Of a DNA stretch of 64,000 nt, positions 50,398-61,279 are shown piece after piece. The notes under the pieces are model-generated. The model saw only the letters and a program-made list of their open reading frames with translations. It made no database searches and was not told the DNA's origin. This DNA is from Protula sp. h YS-2021 (Eukaryota; Annelida; Polychaeta; Sabellida; Serpulidae): contig OX457026.1 of assembly GCA_949752745.1 (NCBI GenBank), positions 30,628,116-30,692,115 of the forward strand, written 5' to 3'. Both the position numbers and the translations under genes were made by a program. The first letter of the stretch is position 1. Each line of letters begins with the position of its first letter.

Positions 50398-52634
50398 ACT
50401 ACTCGCACCACGACTGGTTACCCTCACCACGTGTGGCTACACGCACCACGTCCCGCTACTCTCCGCTATGTCCGGTCACCCTCCCGAAGTGTGACTACTC
50501 TCACCACGCATGGATAAACGCGCCGCACGTTGGGTTACTCTTACCACATCTCCCTTCACCACTTCTCACTACTCTCATCACGTCTGGCTATTCGCACTGC
50601 ACATGACTACCCTCCTGGTCTCACTACTCGTACCTCTTCTGGTTACTGTCACCACACGCGGCTACTCTCACCACGTCGGCTACCCTCACCACATCTGGTT
50701 ACCATGCTCATGTCTGGCTGATCGCAGCACGGCTGGCCACCCTGCCCACGTCTGGCTACTCACACTACGTCTGGCTACCCTCCTTGTCTGTCTACTCGCA
50801 CCACCTCTGGCTACCGTCACCACGCCTGACTACTCACACTGTTGTTGACCAAACTCACGTTTTCTGGCTACTCTCACCACGTCTGGTTACTATCACCACG
50901 TCTACTCGCACCACGTCTGGCTACTATCACCACGTATACTCGCACAACGTCTGGCTACCTTCATCTTGCCTGGATAGTGACACCACGCCTGGTTACTTTC
51001 ACCAGACGCGGCTCCTCGCACTGCTCCTCGCAGTACATCTAACTATCCTGGTCTGGCTACTCGCACCTCTATCTGGCTACACTACCGACGTACTCTCGTC
51101 TGGTTACGCTACTCACGCCTGGCTACTCGCACGACGTCTTGCTGCCCTACCCACGTCTGACTACTTACACGACGTCTGCCTACCTTCACGTGTGGCTACA
51201 CGCCCCATGTCTGGTTACATTTAAGACGCGTGACCAATTGCACCACGTCTCCCTACCTTCGCCTTGTCTGACTACGCACACCACGTCTGGATACTGTCGC
51301 CGCACGCTCCTACTCGCATCACGTCTGGCTGCACTTACCACCTGTGGCTAACACGCACGACGTCTGGGTACTCTCACAACTTCTGGCAACTGTCACCACA
51401 CGAGGCTACTCGTACTTCTGGCTATCCTCACCACGTATGACTACTCGCACCGCGGTTGGCTACCCTCACCTTTTCTGGCTAATCACACCACGTCTGGTTA
51501 CAGTAACCACACGCGGCTGCTCATACCCTGGTCACCCTCATCAAGTCTTACTACTCGCACCACGTCTGGTTACTATCACCACAGTGGCTACCTTCATATT
51601 GCCTGGCTACACACACCACGTTTATTTACTTTCGCAAAATGCGGCTACTCTTGTCTGGTTACCCTCACGAGGTCTGGTTACTCGCACTACGTCCGGCTAC
51701 TCTCGGCTTTTCTGGCTATTTGCAGCACGTCTCGTTACTGTCTCTACATGCAGCTTCTCGTACCATGTCTGGTTACCCTCACAACGTCTGACTACTCTCA
51801 CCGCGCATAGCTACACGCATCACACTTCGGATTACTCTTACACATCTCCCTTCACCACTTCTCACTACACTCATCACGTCTGGCTATTAGCACTGCACAT
51901 GGCTACCCTCCTGGTCTCACTACTCGTTCCTCTTCTGGTTACTTTCACCACACGCGGCTACTCGCACCACGTCGGCTACCCTCACCACGGCTGGCTACCC
52001 TGCCCACGTCTGGCTACTCTAACTACGTCTGGCTACTCCAACTACGTCTGGCTACTCTCCTTGTCTGGCTACTCGCACCACCTCTGGCTATCATCGACGG
52101 AACCCGTTTGATTGTAGCGCTCGACTAGTGTTTGAACAGTTGTTCAACTGCAGTCAAAATGACGCCCTACCTCGCTGTAATTTCGCGTTCGCTTGCGTCA
52201 TGCCGAGCGCAATCAAGCGTTCTTCACGCGATAAACGCAGCATGGCTAACCGTTTTTAGGTATCTCAATCTGGATTCGTGTTATTCCTTCAAACCTTTTT
52301 CCATTGAAACCAAAATACTGAGTATTGACCAAGCGTTCGAGTAGCAGATGTCCTAAAACTGTTTTTGGTCGAAAGCCGGCCGATAGAGTCACCCATGCGT
52401 GACACTGATTGGCAATATAATACAGCGGTGTAGAACCTAGTACCTAATACTAAAAATTTTTTACCCGGAACTTTTCATTGACGCTTGGTATATACATGCA
52501 TATATGCATAACGTATGCATCTGTGTGGCTAATGGCTTAATTTTAACACTTGAAAATGAAATTTTAATACTTGAAAATGAGCCCAAAAGTTATATGTTTC
52601 TATTATTGATCCATAAATAGATCTCCAATTCTAC
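50398..52634 (+). repeat. First copy of a ~2,237-bp tandem duplication
   Basis: It begins ACTACTCGCACCACGACTGG. It comprises ~1.7 kb of the 19-bp minisatellite (to about 52,110) and a ~0.52-kb non-repetitive segment containing the palindrome TTGAACAGTTGTTCAA (52,132-52,147), ending GATCTCCAATTCTACACT. The 255-codon ORF at 51344-52111 lies inside the minisatellite and the 70-codon ORF at 52132-52344 in the spacer. Neither has recognisable domains. Confidence 0.95.
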
Positions 52635-54870
52635 ACTACTCGCACCACGACTGGTTACCCTCACCACGTGTGGCTACACGCACCACGTCCCGCTACTCTC
52701 CGCTATGTCCGGTCACCCTCCCGAAGTGTGACTACTCTCACCACGCATGGATAAACGCGCCGCACGTTGGGTTACTCTTACCACATCTCCCTTCACCACT
52801 TCTCACTACTCTCATCACGTCTGGCTATTCGCACTGCACATGACTACCCTCCTGGTCTCACTACTCGTACCTCTTCTGGTTACTGTCACCACACGCGGCT
52901 ACTCTCACCACGTCGGCTACCCTCACCACATCTGGTTACCATGCTCATGTCTGGCTGATCGCAGCACGGCTGGCCACCCTGCCCACGTCTGGCTACTCAC
53001 ACTACGTCTGGCTACCCTCCTTGTCTGTCTACTCGCACCACCTCTGGCTACCGTCACCACGCCTGACTACTCACACTGTTGTTGACCAAACTCACGTTTT
53101 CTGGCTACTCTCACCACGTCTGGTTACTATCACCACGTCTACTCGCACCACGTCTGGCTACTATCACCACGTATACTCGCACAACGTCTGGCTACCTTCA
53201 TCTTGCCTGGATAGTGACACCACGCCTGGTTACTTTCACCGACGCGGCTCCTCGCACTGCTCCTCGCAGTACATCTAACTATCCTGGTCTGGCTACTCGC
53301 ACCTCTATCTGGCTACACTACCGACGTACTCTCGTCTGGTTACGCTACTCACGCCTGGCTACTCGCACGACGTCTTGCTGCCCTACCCACGTCTGACTAC
53401 TTACACGACGTCTGCCTACCTTCACGTGTGGCTACACGCCCCATGTCTGGTTACATTTAAGACGCGTGACCAATTGCACCACGTCTCCCTACCTTCGCCT
53501 TGTCTGACTACGCACACCACGTCTGGATACTGTCGCCGCACGCTCCTACTCGCATCACGTCTGGCTGCACTTACCACCTGTGGCTAACACGCACGACGTC
53601 TGGGTACTCTCACAACTTCTGGCAACTGTCACCACACGAGGCTACTCGTACTTCTGGCTATCCTCACCACGTATGACTACTCGCACCGCGGTTGGCTACC
53701 CTCACCTTTTCTGGCTAATCACACCACGTCTGGTTACAGTAACCACACGCGGCTGCTCATACCCTGGTCACCCTCATCAAGTCTTACTACTCGCACCACG
53801 TCTGGTTACTATCACCACAGTGGCTACCTTCATATTGCCTGGCTACACACACCACGTTTATTTACTTTCGCAAAATGCGGCTACTCTTGTCTGGTTACCC
53901 TCACGAGGTCTGGTTACTCGCACTACGTCCGGCTACTCTCGGCTTTTCTGGCTATTTGCAGCACGTCTCGTTACTGTCTCTACATGCAGCTTCTCGTACC
54001 ATGTCTGGTTACCCTCACAACGTCTGACTACTCTCACCGCGCATAGCTACACGCATCACACTTCGGATTACTCTTACACATCTCCCTTCACCACTTCTCA
54101 CTACACTCATCACGTCTGGCTATTAGCACTGCACATGGCTACCCTCCTGGTCTCACTACTCGTACCTCTTCTGGTTACTTTCACCACACGCGGCTACTCG
54201 CACCACGTCGGCTACCCTCACCACGGCTGGCTACCCTGCCCACGTCTGGCTACTCTAACTACGTCTGGCTACTCCAACTACGTATGGCTACTCTCCTTGT
54301 CTGGCTACTCGCACCACCTCTGGCTATCATCGACGGAACCCGTTTGATTGTAGCGCTCGACTAGTGTTTGAACAGTTGTTCAACTGCAGTCAAAATGACG
54401 CCCTACCTCGCTGTAATTTCGCGTTCGCTTGCGTCATGCCGAGCGCAATCAAGCGTTCTTCACGCGATAAACGCAGCATGGCTAACCGTTTTTAGGTATC
54501 TCAATCTGGATTCGTGTTATTCCTTCAAACCTTTTTCCATTGAAACCAAAATACTGAGTATTGACCAAGCGTTCGAGTAGCAGATGTCCTAAAACTGTTT
54601 TTGGTCGAAAGCCGGCCGATAGAGTCACCCATGCGTGACACTGATTGGCAATATAATACAGCGGTGTAGAACCTAGTACCTAATACTAAAAATTTTTTAC
54701 CCGGAACTTTTCATTGACGCTTGGTATATACATGCATATATGCATAACGTATGCATCTGTGTGGCTAATGGCTTAATTTTAACACTTGAAAATGAAATTT
54801 TAATACTTGAAAATGAGCCCAAAAGTTATATGTTTCTATTATTGATCCATAAATAGATCTCCAATTCTAC
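52635..54870 (+). repeat. Second copy of the ~2,237-bp tandem duplication
   Basis: Same content and order as 50,398-52,634. Only a few differences are visible: one base lost (CACCAGACGCGG versus CACCGACGCGG, near 53.24 kb), CGTTCCTC versus CGTACCTC, and ACGTCTGG versus ACGTATGG. The near-identity means a very recent event or an assembly duplication. Confidence 0.95.
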
Positions 54871-54919
54871 ACTTATGCGAGGGGTTTCAGAGTGATGTTG
54901 CGAAACTAGTTATTACTCC

Positions 54920-54988
54920 ATTGGCGTAGCCACGTTTTAACAACGGGGGGGGGGCAAACTTTCCGTCCCCCACCATTGGCTACGCCTA
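54920..54988. repeat. Short inverted repeat with G-run, likely old element end
   Basis: GGCGTAGCCA (54,923-54,932) pairs exactly with TGGCTACGCC (54,977-54,986). Between them lie a run of ten G and a run of five C, which may also pair. The motif GGCGTAGCCA next to a G-run is common at ends of dispersed repeats in invertebrate genomes, as far as I know. No TSD or coding content is seen. Confidence 0.5.
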
Positions 54989-54989
54989 T

Positions 54990-55520
54990 GTACTCGAATC
55001 GCGAATCAACACAGGCCGCCTCCACCAACGGCACACTAGACCAACAGTGTTGGATTGCCATATAACGCGTGTGCTTGCCAAACATATCACTAACTTACAA
55101 TAATTTAATTCCTCATTTAGTTTGATTTTTTCCATTGTCTTTGGTCTTCGCGCATAAAAAGGTGATGTGGCTGTGGATAGATAGGTATGTCAGGAACAGC
55201 CTTTGACAATTTGAGTGTAATCAGTAAACACAATTGTGCCTGTAATAATTAAATCTGCGGACATTAGGATATAACCTGCTGATTCGAAGAGATTCTCAGA
55301 ATCATTAAAACACGTGGCGTAACAGAAGTTTCACAACAATATCACAATGATATTACAAACTCCTCTTGCAAACGTTTTTTAATAGTTCTGCATGGTGTAC
55401 GTAATAGTGGATTCACAGGTAAACGACCTGAGCAAAATACTATGCCAGATATAATTAGTATACGTTTTTTCATTACTCCCTCCCCCCTCCAAACACACAC
55501 AGACACACAAAAAATAATCA
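54990..55520. other. Intergenic, no gene recognised
   Basis: AT-rich sequence without repeats or convincing exons. Confidence 0.4.
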
Positions 55521-55523
55521 CAA

Positions 55524-55620
55524 AAAAATGAGAACTTCAATTTGTCACTAAGATATACTTGTGACGAATGTGGCAAATTTGTGACCAAACACTGATCAAC
55601 TTGAACTTGAGTACATATCT
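55524..55620 (+). repeat. ~95-bp direct repeat, copy 1
   Basis: GAACTTCAATTTGTCACTAA through GTGGCAAATTTGTGACCAAA to CTTGAACTTGAGTACAT. A diverged copy lies about 392 bp downstream. Confidence 0.88.
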
Positions 55621-55915
55621 AACAATTAGTCTTTTTATTTCACCATCCCTTCAAATATATTTTGGGGAGATTTTCTCTCATTATAGATCAACAAGTTAAG
55701 TTACGGCCGATAGCATTTTGAGAAACATATCCTTCGTTGTACTGGTTAGTGCAGCTAAGCACAAAAAAGATCATGATGATAGTCCCAAAATTGCATGCAA
55801 GGATGTTGTATTAAAACAGCCCATCCGTAGGATGGGCCCATCCAATAACAGGAGGTGTTGATTTAACCCATATTCCTTGTTTTGCGCTGCTGTGGCTTTA
55901 GCACATATTAGGTAA

Positions 55916-56011
55916 AAAAATGGGAACTTCAATTTGTCACTCAAACATACTTGTGACAAATGTGGCAAATTTGTGACCAATTACTGATGAACTTGAACTT
56001 GAGTACATCTT
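55916..56011 (+). repeat. ~95-bp direct repeat, copy 2
   Basis: GAACTTCAATTTGTCACTCA through GTGGCAAATTTGTGACCAAT to CTTGAACTTGAGTACAT matches copy 1 with several substitutions. The minus-strand ORFs 55379-55588 and 55771-55980 both begin MVTNLPH because of this duplication and are not thought to be genes. Confidence 0.88.
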
Positions 56012-56080
56012 TTCTTCTCCCCTTAAAATCGGAACAATGTACAAGGTCGTCACGAAAACTGGGTAAATTCTCTAGATATA

Positions 56081-56115
56081 TAAGTAGTGTGTTCAAGAGT
56101 AGAACACACTACTTA
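56081..56115. repeat. Perfect 14-bp hairpin, 7-base loop
   Basis: TAAGTAGTGTGTTC and GAACACACTACTTA are exact reverse complements separated by AAGAGTA. The stem is long enough not to be trivial. No known RNA family or element end is recognised. Confidence 0.9.
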
Positions 56116-56156
56116 CATAGCATTTTATCTTTAAAAATTCAACGAAATAATACCGT

Positions 56157-56425
56157 TAAAAACGTCAAACACACCAAAGCACACTTTAATACTTCGAAAA
56201 TTATTTCTCACGCTGAACCGTATTGTAATAACCCATCCGGCATACTGGTGAAACATATTAGGACACGCGTTACAACGAATATAAAGATGGGCTATTCCAA
56301 AACGATTTGCTGTGCAAATGGCTTCTTTAAAAGTCAAACACACAAAAAAGCAACTTAAATACTTCGAAAATTATTTCTCACGCTGAACTGTATTGTAATA
56401 ACCCATCGGGCATTCTGAAATTTTT
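56157..56425 (+). repeat. ~90-bp direct duplication, offset 170 bp
   Basis: GTCAAACACACCAAAGCACA to TTGTAATAACCCATC is repeated, with about ten differences, after 170 bp (TACTTCGAAAATTATTTCTC at 56,190 and 56,360). The ORF at 55960-56358 crosses it. Confidence 0.88.
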
Positions 56426-56456
56426 GGAATGCCATTTTCACATTTATTAGGGAATT

Positions 56457-56895
56457 AATGATATCAAGAATTAATTTTTGATCTCAAAAATTGATTTTTT
56501 TATATCAAGAATTAATTTTTGATCTAAAAAAATCCATATTTTGATATCAAGAATTAATTTTTGCCATCTGTAATTGTATTTTTGATATCTCTAAATGTAT
56601 TCTTGATCTCAAAAAAATAATTTTTTATATAAATGAATACTTAGAGATATCAAAAAAATATTTATCGATATCAAAAATTATTTAATGATATCTGAAATTG
56701 ATTTTTTCAGATCAAGAATTTAATTTTTGAGAGCCAAGTATCAATTATGAGCTCAATAATTCATTTTCCTTTAATTGATATCAAGAATTTATTTCAGATA
56801 TCATTATTTCACAAGGAGACTTTTTTAATTTGTATTTTGAAATCTGCAAATGATTTTTTGATCTCAAAAATTGATTTTTGATATCAAAATATCAG
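56457..56895. repeat. AT-rich degenerate repeat of GATATC/GATCTC-centred motifs
   Basis: More than a dozen short motifs of the type TTGATATCAAGAATTAATTT and TTTGATCTCAAAAATTGATT, in both orientations because the core is near-palindromic. Spacing is irregular at roughly 20-40 bp. Confidence 0.7.
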
Positions 56896-56899
56896 TTTA

Positions 56900-57425
56900 T
56901 TTTTTTCAAATAAAAAATTCACAAGTACGCATCTGTAAATTAAAAATTACTGGTCCTTGGCTGATTTTTTTATTGCTTAATAGACGAAAAAACTGGGAAG
57001 TTCAGCTATTTAATTTTAACTCTCGCCCCTTTACATTTAATGAAGAATTTTACAATTCCAGACGGTTGAAATTTAAAGTATAAATTTAAGATAATTTTTG
57101 ACATGAATTTTTTTGAGGATTTGAAATTATTTATCACACTTAAACTGAATATTTGTCACACATAAAATTATTTAGATAACTTAAAATTATAAAAAAAATA
57201 TATCGCTAATCAAATGAATAAAACATAAAATTTTTTTTGGACTTAAAAATTATAAATTTTAACCATTAATACTATTTAAATCATTTTAAGTATCAAAAGT
57301 TTGCAATAAATTTTAAAATGGTAATAATCAGAACATATGGTCACTATTGGTGTTGCAGAACACAGCCTATAGTATTGATAATTTTAAGTATATTCATAAT
57401 GCTCCACTATTGATTCTTCATAATG
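56900..57425. other. Very AT-rich intergenic DNA
   Basis: Short A/T homopolymers and repeated TTAAAATTAT-like words. I see no gene. Confidence 0.5.
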
Positions 57426-57855
57426 TCCCCTACCAAACGTCAATCGATAAATTTCCGACGTCGAATAAGCATCGAAAAATATGCGTTTTATAGACGTATA
57501 AAAAAATACGTATAATACACGTTGGCAATATCGGCATCTTTTTTTCCGACGTATTTCCGACGTCGTTTATACATAGGAAAATATGCGTTTTATAGACGTA
57601 TAAAATAATACGTATAATATACGATTGCAATATCGACATCTTTTTTCCGATGTATTTCCGACGTCGTTTATACATAGGAAAATATGCGTTTTATAGACGT
57701 ATAAAATAATACGCATAATATACGATTGCAATATCGAAATCTTTTTTCCGATGTATTTCCAACGTCGTTTATACATAGGAAAATATGCGCTGCCAACGCT
57801 GCCGATGCAATTTAGAGATTAACGACGTCGTTTATGCGTCGGCAGTTTAGTAGGG
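57426..57855. mobile_element. Possible non-autonomous element with internal 101-bp repeats
   Basis: The edges are imperfect inverted repeats: TCCCCTACCAAACGTC on the left against the reverse complement of the right edge, TCCCTACTAAACTGCC. Inside, CGACGTCG-TTATACATAGG begins units at about 57,456, 57,558, 57,659 and 57,760 (101-102 bp), each with ATATGCGTTTTATAGACGTA. A final GACGTCGTTTATGCGTCGG lies near 57,827. Minus-strand ORFs 57430-57675 and 57567-57776 (MYKRRRKYIGKK-type) are repeat by-products. No clear target duplication is seen, so the boundaries are tentative. Confidence 0.5.
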
Positions 57856-57990
57856 ATGGAATTAAGGACGCAGTTGATGACACAATAACAATTACTCAGG
57901 TTGTGCAATAATGGCTTGATAAGTATGGAATGTCATTTTCGATTTGTCTGATAAATAAATAAGTTTGTAGTGTAGGAAATATGCCCCATA

Positions 57991-58014
57991 TTATATATAT
58001 ATATATATATATAT
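57991..58014. repeat. TA microsatellite
   Basis: About twelve TA units, flanked on the right by the small palindrome AGACAATATATTGTCT. Confidence 0.92.
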
Positions 58015-58019
58015 TAGAC

Positions 58020-59185
58020 AATATATTGTCTCTTCGGTGTTTTGTACCTCACTTTTGCACAGCTGGTAAAGATTTGTGACTCGTCAGGTTCCCAGCATTC
58101 TATTAGTTAGTCATTAAATTATATCACATAATGTTTTATGTTTAACTTTACTGAATGATCAATTGCAGTGAGTGAAACTGGTCACCCTGAATTGAAAACA
58201 TAGTGGCATATGGAAATCACGGCACTTTAAAATTATTTGAATTTTATTTTTCGCTTAATTCCTCCTCTCTTGTCAAAAAAAAAACAGTTTGTTATTGATA
58301 ATACCTAAGAGACACACACACAGTGTGTAGGAAATCAGAGCTTTTCTTATTAATATATATCTTCTATGGTTAGGTGAGAATTAAATAACTGTTTCGCAAC
58401 CGACCTAGTGAGCCGACCTAGTCTTAAAATCTTGAGTAAAAAAGATATAGACCAGCTGGCAGTTTGTTCGAAAGGCAGAAAAGACAATGAAAATTACCTT
58501 TCAAGGAGGAAAATTTGTGCTTCCGCCTTCGCATTTTTATTAAAGTAATACTGCGAACACTAAAATAAAATACTTAAACATTCACGATAGAAGTGTCATA
58601 ACATAAAAACGTTTTTTAAAAAGCACATTCTGTGAAAAACAGAAGTTCTTTGAAAATGACCAGCTTCATGATCTTCTACGAGTGTGAAGTTAAAGTATTT
58701 CACTTCTCGGTAAGCATTCCCGCATCATCAATGTCGATTTGAAGTTGCATCGTCCACCCGACCAAAAAAACCGCAACATTAATATGGTTGTAATTTAGTT
58801 GTGATCAACCCCGACCATACAGCAACGTCTAATCAACGCCATCGACATAACGTTGAATAAGCAATTTTGTTTAGGTGTTGCTTTTGGTCGCAAGCAAAAT
58901 CCCACTTTGCTTTGAATCAGTCATCGCAAAAATGGAAATCATAACAGATTGCTTCGAAAATTAACTAAAATGAACACATAGAACTAGGAATGCCAGGATC
59001 GCGCAAGGTTTTTTTTTCAACATTCTATTGAAAAATATTCATGAACATTGACTTCAGACATATCCTACGTTACCGGATGACTTAAGAGTGGGGGAGAGGG
59101 GAGGGGTTTCTTATACGGAGTGTGTGCTCTCTGGACGTCTATGCATACGGTGGGTAGACTATGTTTCAGCTTTCATAATCAACTC
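58020..59185. other. Intergenic, no gene recognised
   Basis: AT-rich sequence with stops in all frames and a short purine-rich tract near 59.09 kb (GGGGGAGAGGGGAGGGG). Confidence 0.4.
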
Positions 59186-59189
59186 AACC

Positions 59190-59250
59190 CCGACGCTGAT
59201 CGCAAGTTGGTTGAGGCGTCTATCCAGTGTCGTTCAAACCTCACAATGTT
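59190..59250 (+). other. tRNA-like remnant with A- and B-box-like motifs
   Basis: TGATCGCAAGTTGGTTGAGG resembles an A-box region and GTCGTTCAAACCTC resembles a B-box. The boxes are closer together than in a normal tRNA and no cloverleaf folds. A SINE fragment is the likeliest reading. Confidence 0.3.
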
Positions 59251-59259
59251 TGGTGGGTT

Positions 59260-60635
59260 AAACATACCCATTAAACGTGCCAAAACCATCATCTAACTAT
59301 TGGTCAACATATCTTATATCAACAAAATCTAGGTGCGAGGTTTTTTTATCCTATGATATTTTGAAATTTATAACCTTCCATCTAATAAAATCGGGGGTTG
59401 AAACCATATTTTTATCGATACCCAAGTGTCACCTGAGCGGGATCTTCCTTGTCCCTTCTTAATACAGCTCTTTAAGTATTTAGCAAAAATCCTTAGCAAA
59501 AAATTGTGACGTCACCACCTGACTATAAAGAGATCATTCGAAGAACCTTTCCTCCCATGTCCACGCATCTAACTAGCGATACCTCACCCAGAAGAGGCAT
59601 CTTCGCAATTAACATTCTTCACCCACTATTCGTGTTTGCGCCTATCTAGACATATTACGAGCTGTTTTGTGAAATTTTCAGAATTTTGAGGCAGCGACAA
59701 TTTAAACATAGCGAGGTTTCTTGTGTAAAGATTAGTTCTAGTCACACATGCACATGAAGGTTACGAAATTTATACCTGTGCAGTAAATGCGACCAGCATC
59801 GTACAGAAAGAAAAAATGAAATAAACTTCCAGCACCGTAAGAGTTCACATTACATTTTCTATATTTCCTAAACCAGAGTGTAACGTTCGTTCATATTTGA
59901 AATGTATATCCTGCGATTTACTTTCCTAAATTTTGTCAAGGATTTTAGGGCAGATCTCTGGGCTGTTTTAGGTACGCCATTTAAAAGTTGCGTTTCCTGG
60001 AGCATCGAGTCGTTTTCACCCAGGGATTTTGCAACTGCCTATCGAAGGTTTTGTTTTGTTGTTTGTTTTTTTTTTTGGGGGGGGGGGGTGGAGGGGTTGG
60101 GGGCGGGCCGGGCAAAATATGGCTCAGAGTTCGAAAACAACAATTACCGTTCCATAAAATACTGTTATTTGTTTGATGGCGAAATTCTCGTTATTGTTTT
60201 TGCAGTTCAAGTTTGCATGTGAAATTTTCTCAGAGGGGCCAAGATATCTGGGGGGGCCAGCATATCCTGGGACACCGGTATTTATTTCAGATCTAAAAGC
60301 TATGATTTGCGTTTGGGCCCAGTTCATTTATTTTTTAAATAACGGTAGATTTGACCACATCACAGGTTTATCCCTTGACTTCTTGGCGATTGACATTTTG
60401 GTCGTCGACATTTAACCCGACACGCCAACTGATCACCTCCTGTGTGTGCACAGATCGCAGATGCAACACTCGGGTTAATATATTGAGATTATCCCCTTCT
60501 GTTCGGATTTAACAATTAAAGGAATTTCAGTGAGTGTTTTATTGTATTTATTTCACCTTGCATTTCAATATCTTTTTGTTGTTATTGTAATTATTGACTC
60601 TGTGCCATTATTTGGTCAACATAAAGGAAATTGCA
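59260..60635. other. Intergenic, no gene recognised
   Basis: It includes a T-run followed by a 12-G run and further G-tracts at about 60,066-60,110 and GGGGGGGCC near 60.25 kb. ORFs at 59902-60222 and 60173-60415 cross these tracts and show no recognisable domain. Confidence 0.4.
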
Positions 60636-60636
60636 G

Positions 60637-60719
60637 TGCCGGTGATGTAGTAAACAAACTGGCTCAAAGCCGGCATTCATTTCTCCGGCAAATTCACAGA
60701 AATAACAACACTCGCCAAT
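60637..60719 (+). CDS. Weak candidate exon of an unknown gene
   Basis: Open frame between AAAGGAAATTGCAG (acceptor-like) and CCAAT|GTAAAC (donor-like), coding AGDVVNKLAQSRHSFLRQIH and further N-rich residues. It enters in phase 2 and leaves in phase 1, which fits the candidate exon at 60,811. No polypyrimidine tract is visible at the acceptor. Possibly part of the gene whose better exons lie at 61.3-63.1 kb. Function unknown. Confidence 0.22.
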
Positions 60720-60810
60720 GTAAACATGGATTAGGACATATGTACAGCCTTTGGCGCTTTGTTTCCTAAAGGTTCACAAATCCCTAAATGTATTTTTTTT
60801 TTCAACGAAG

Positions 60811-60878
60811 GCCAAGAAAGGCCAGAATTTCCTAAAGCAGAGAGTACGGAGAAAGACTCTACATGCTTGGCGAAGCCC
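60811..60878 (+). CDS. Candidate 68-nt exon of an unknown gene
   Basis: Preceded by a strong T-run ending TTCAACGAAG and followed by the consensus donor GTAAGTG. Two frames are open: one continues from the preceding candidate exon (QERPEFPKAESTEKDSTCLA), the other is basic (KKGQNFLKQRVRRKTLHAWR). The acceptor and donor are better than those of the exon at 60,637. The link to the exon at 61,280 fails on phase unless another exon lies between. Confidence 0.3.
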
Positions 60879-61139
60879 GTAAGTGAAAATGCCGTTCCTT
60901 TGTTTAACTTCACACGATATTTCAGCAACAAAGCGGCAAGTCACGCCACAAAAATCATTGAAAAAGAGGGCGCGTTCATAATATCATTTCATAAATAAAA
61001 TCAAATATAAAGTCCTTTCATGAATGCACCATATCCTGGGCCATTTCAGTTGATTAAGAAAACTGTTACTCATCTGGAAGGGGGAGGGGGGGGGTGGTTC
61101 TATGACAGGAGGTTGCCTTGGTGTAAAATAATGTTAATA

Positions 61140-61261
61140 AGTATAATAACAGCATATTATAAATAATATTTATTTATAATGATAATAAATTCTCATTATT
61201 AAGTTATCATTATTAAGTTATTATTATTAAGTTATTATTATTATTATTATTATTATTATTT
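61140..61261. repeat. ATT/TTA microsatellite region
   Basis: AT-rich lead with ATTAAGTTATCATTATTAAG repeated, then about twelve pure ATT units ending at 61,261, immediately upstream of a candidate exon. Confidence 0.92.
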
Positions 61262-61279
61262 CTTTCCGAAAATGGGCAG

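Noticed and set aside
49499..52111. Long + strand ORFs of 206, 147, 146 and 255 codons as genes for H/L/T-rich proteins
   Set aside because: They lie in a 19-bp minisatellite whose unit has no stop in any + frame, so several overlapping frames are open at once. There are no splice signals, start context or domains.
53580..54580. Second 255-codon and 70-codon ORFs as a paralogous gene pair
   Set aside because: They are exact consequences of the 2.24-kb tandem duplication of the minisatellite and its spacer.
57430..57776. Paired minus-strand ORFs beginning MYKRR as related small proteins
   Set aside because: They are images of the 101-bp tandem unit, and the similarity follows the DNA repeat in length and boundaries.
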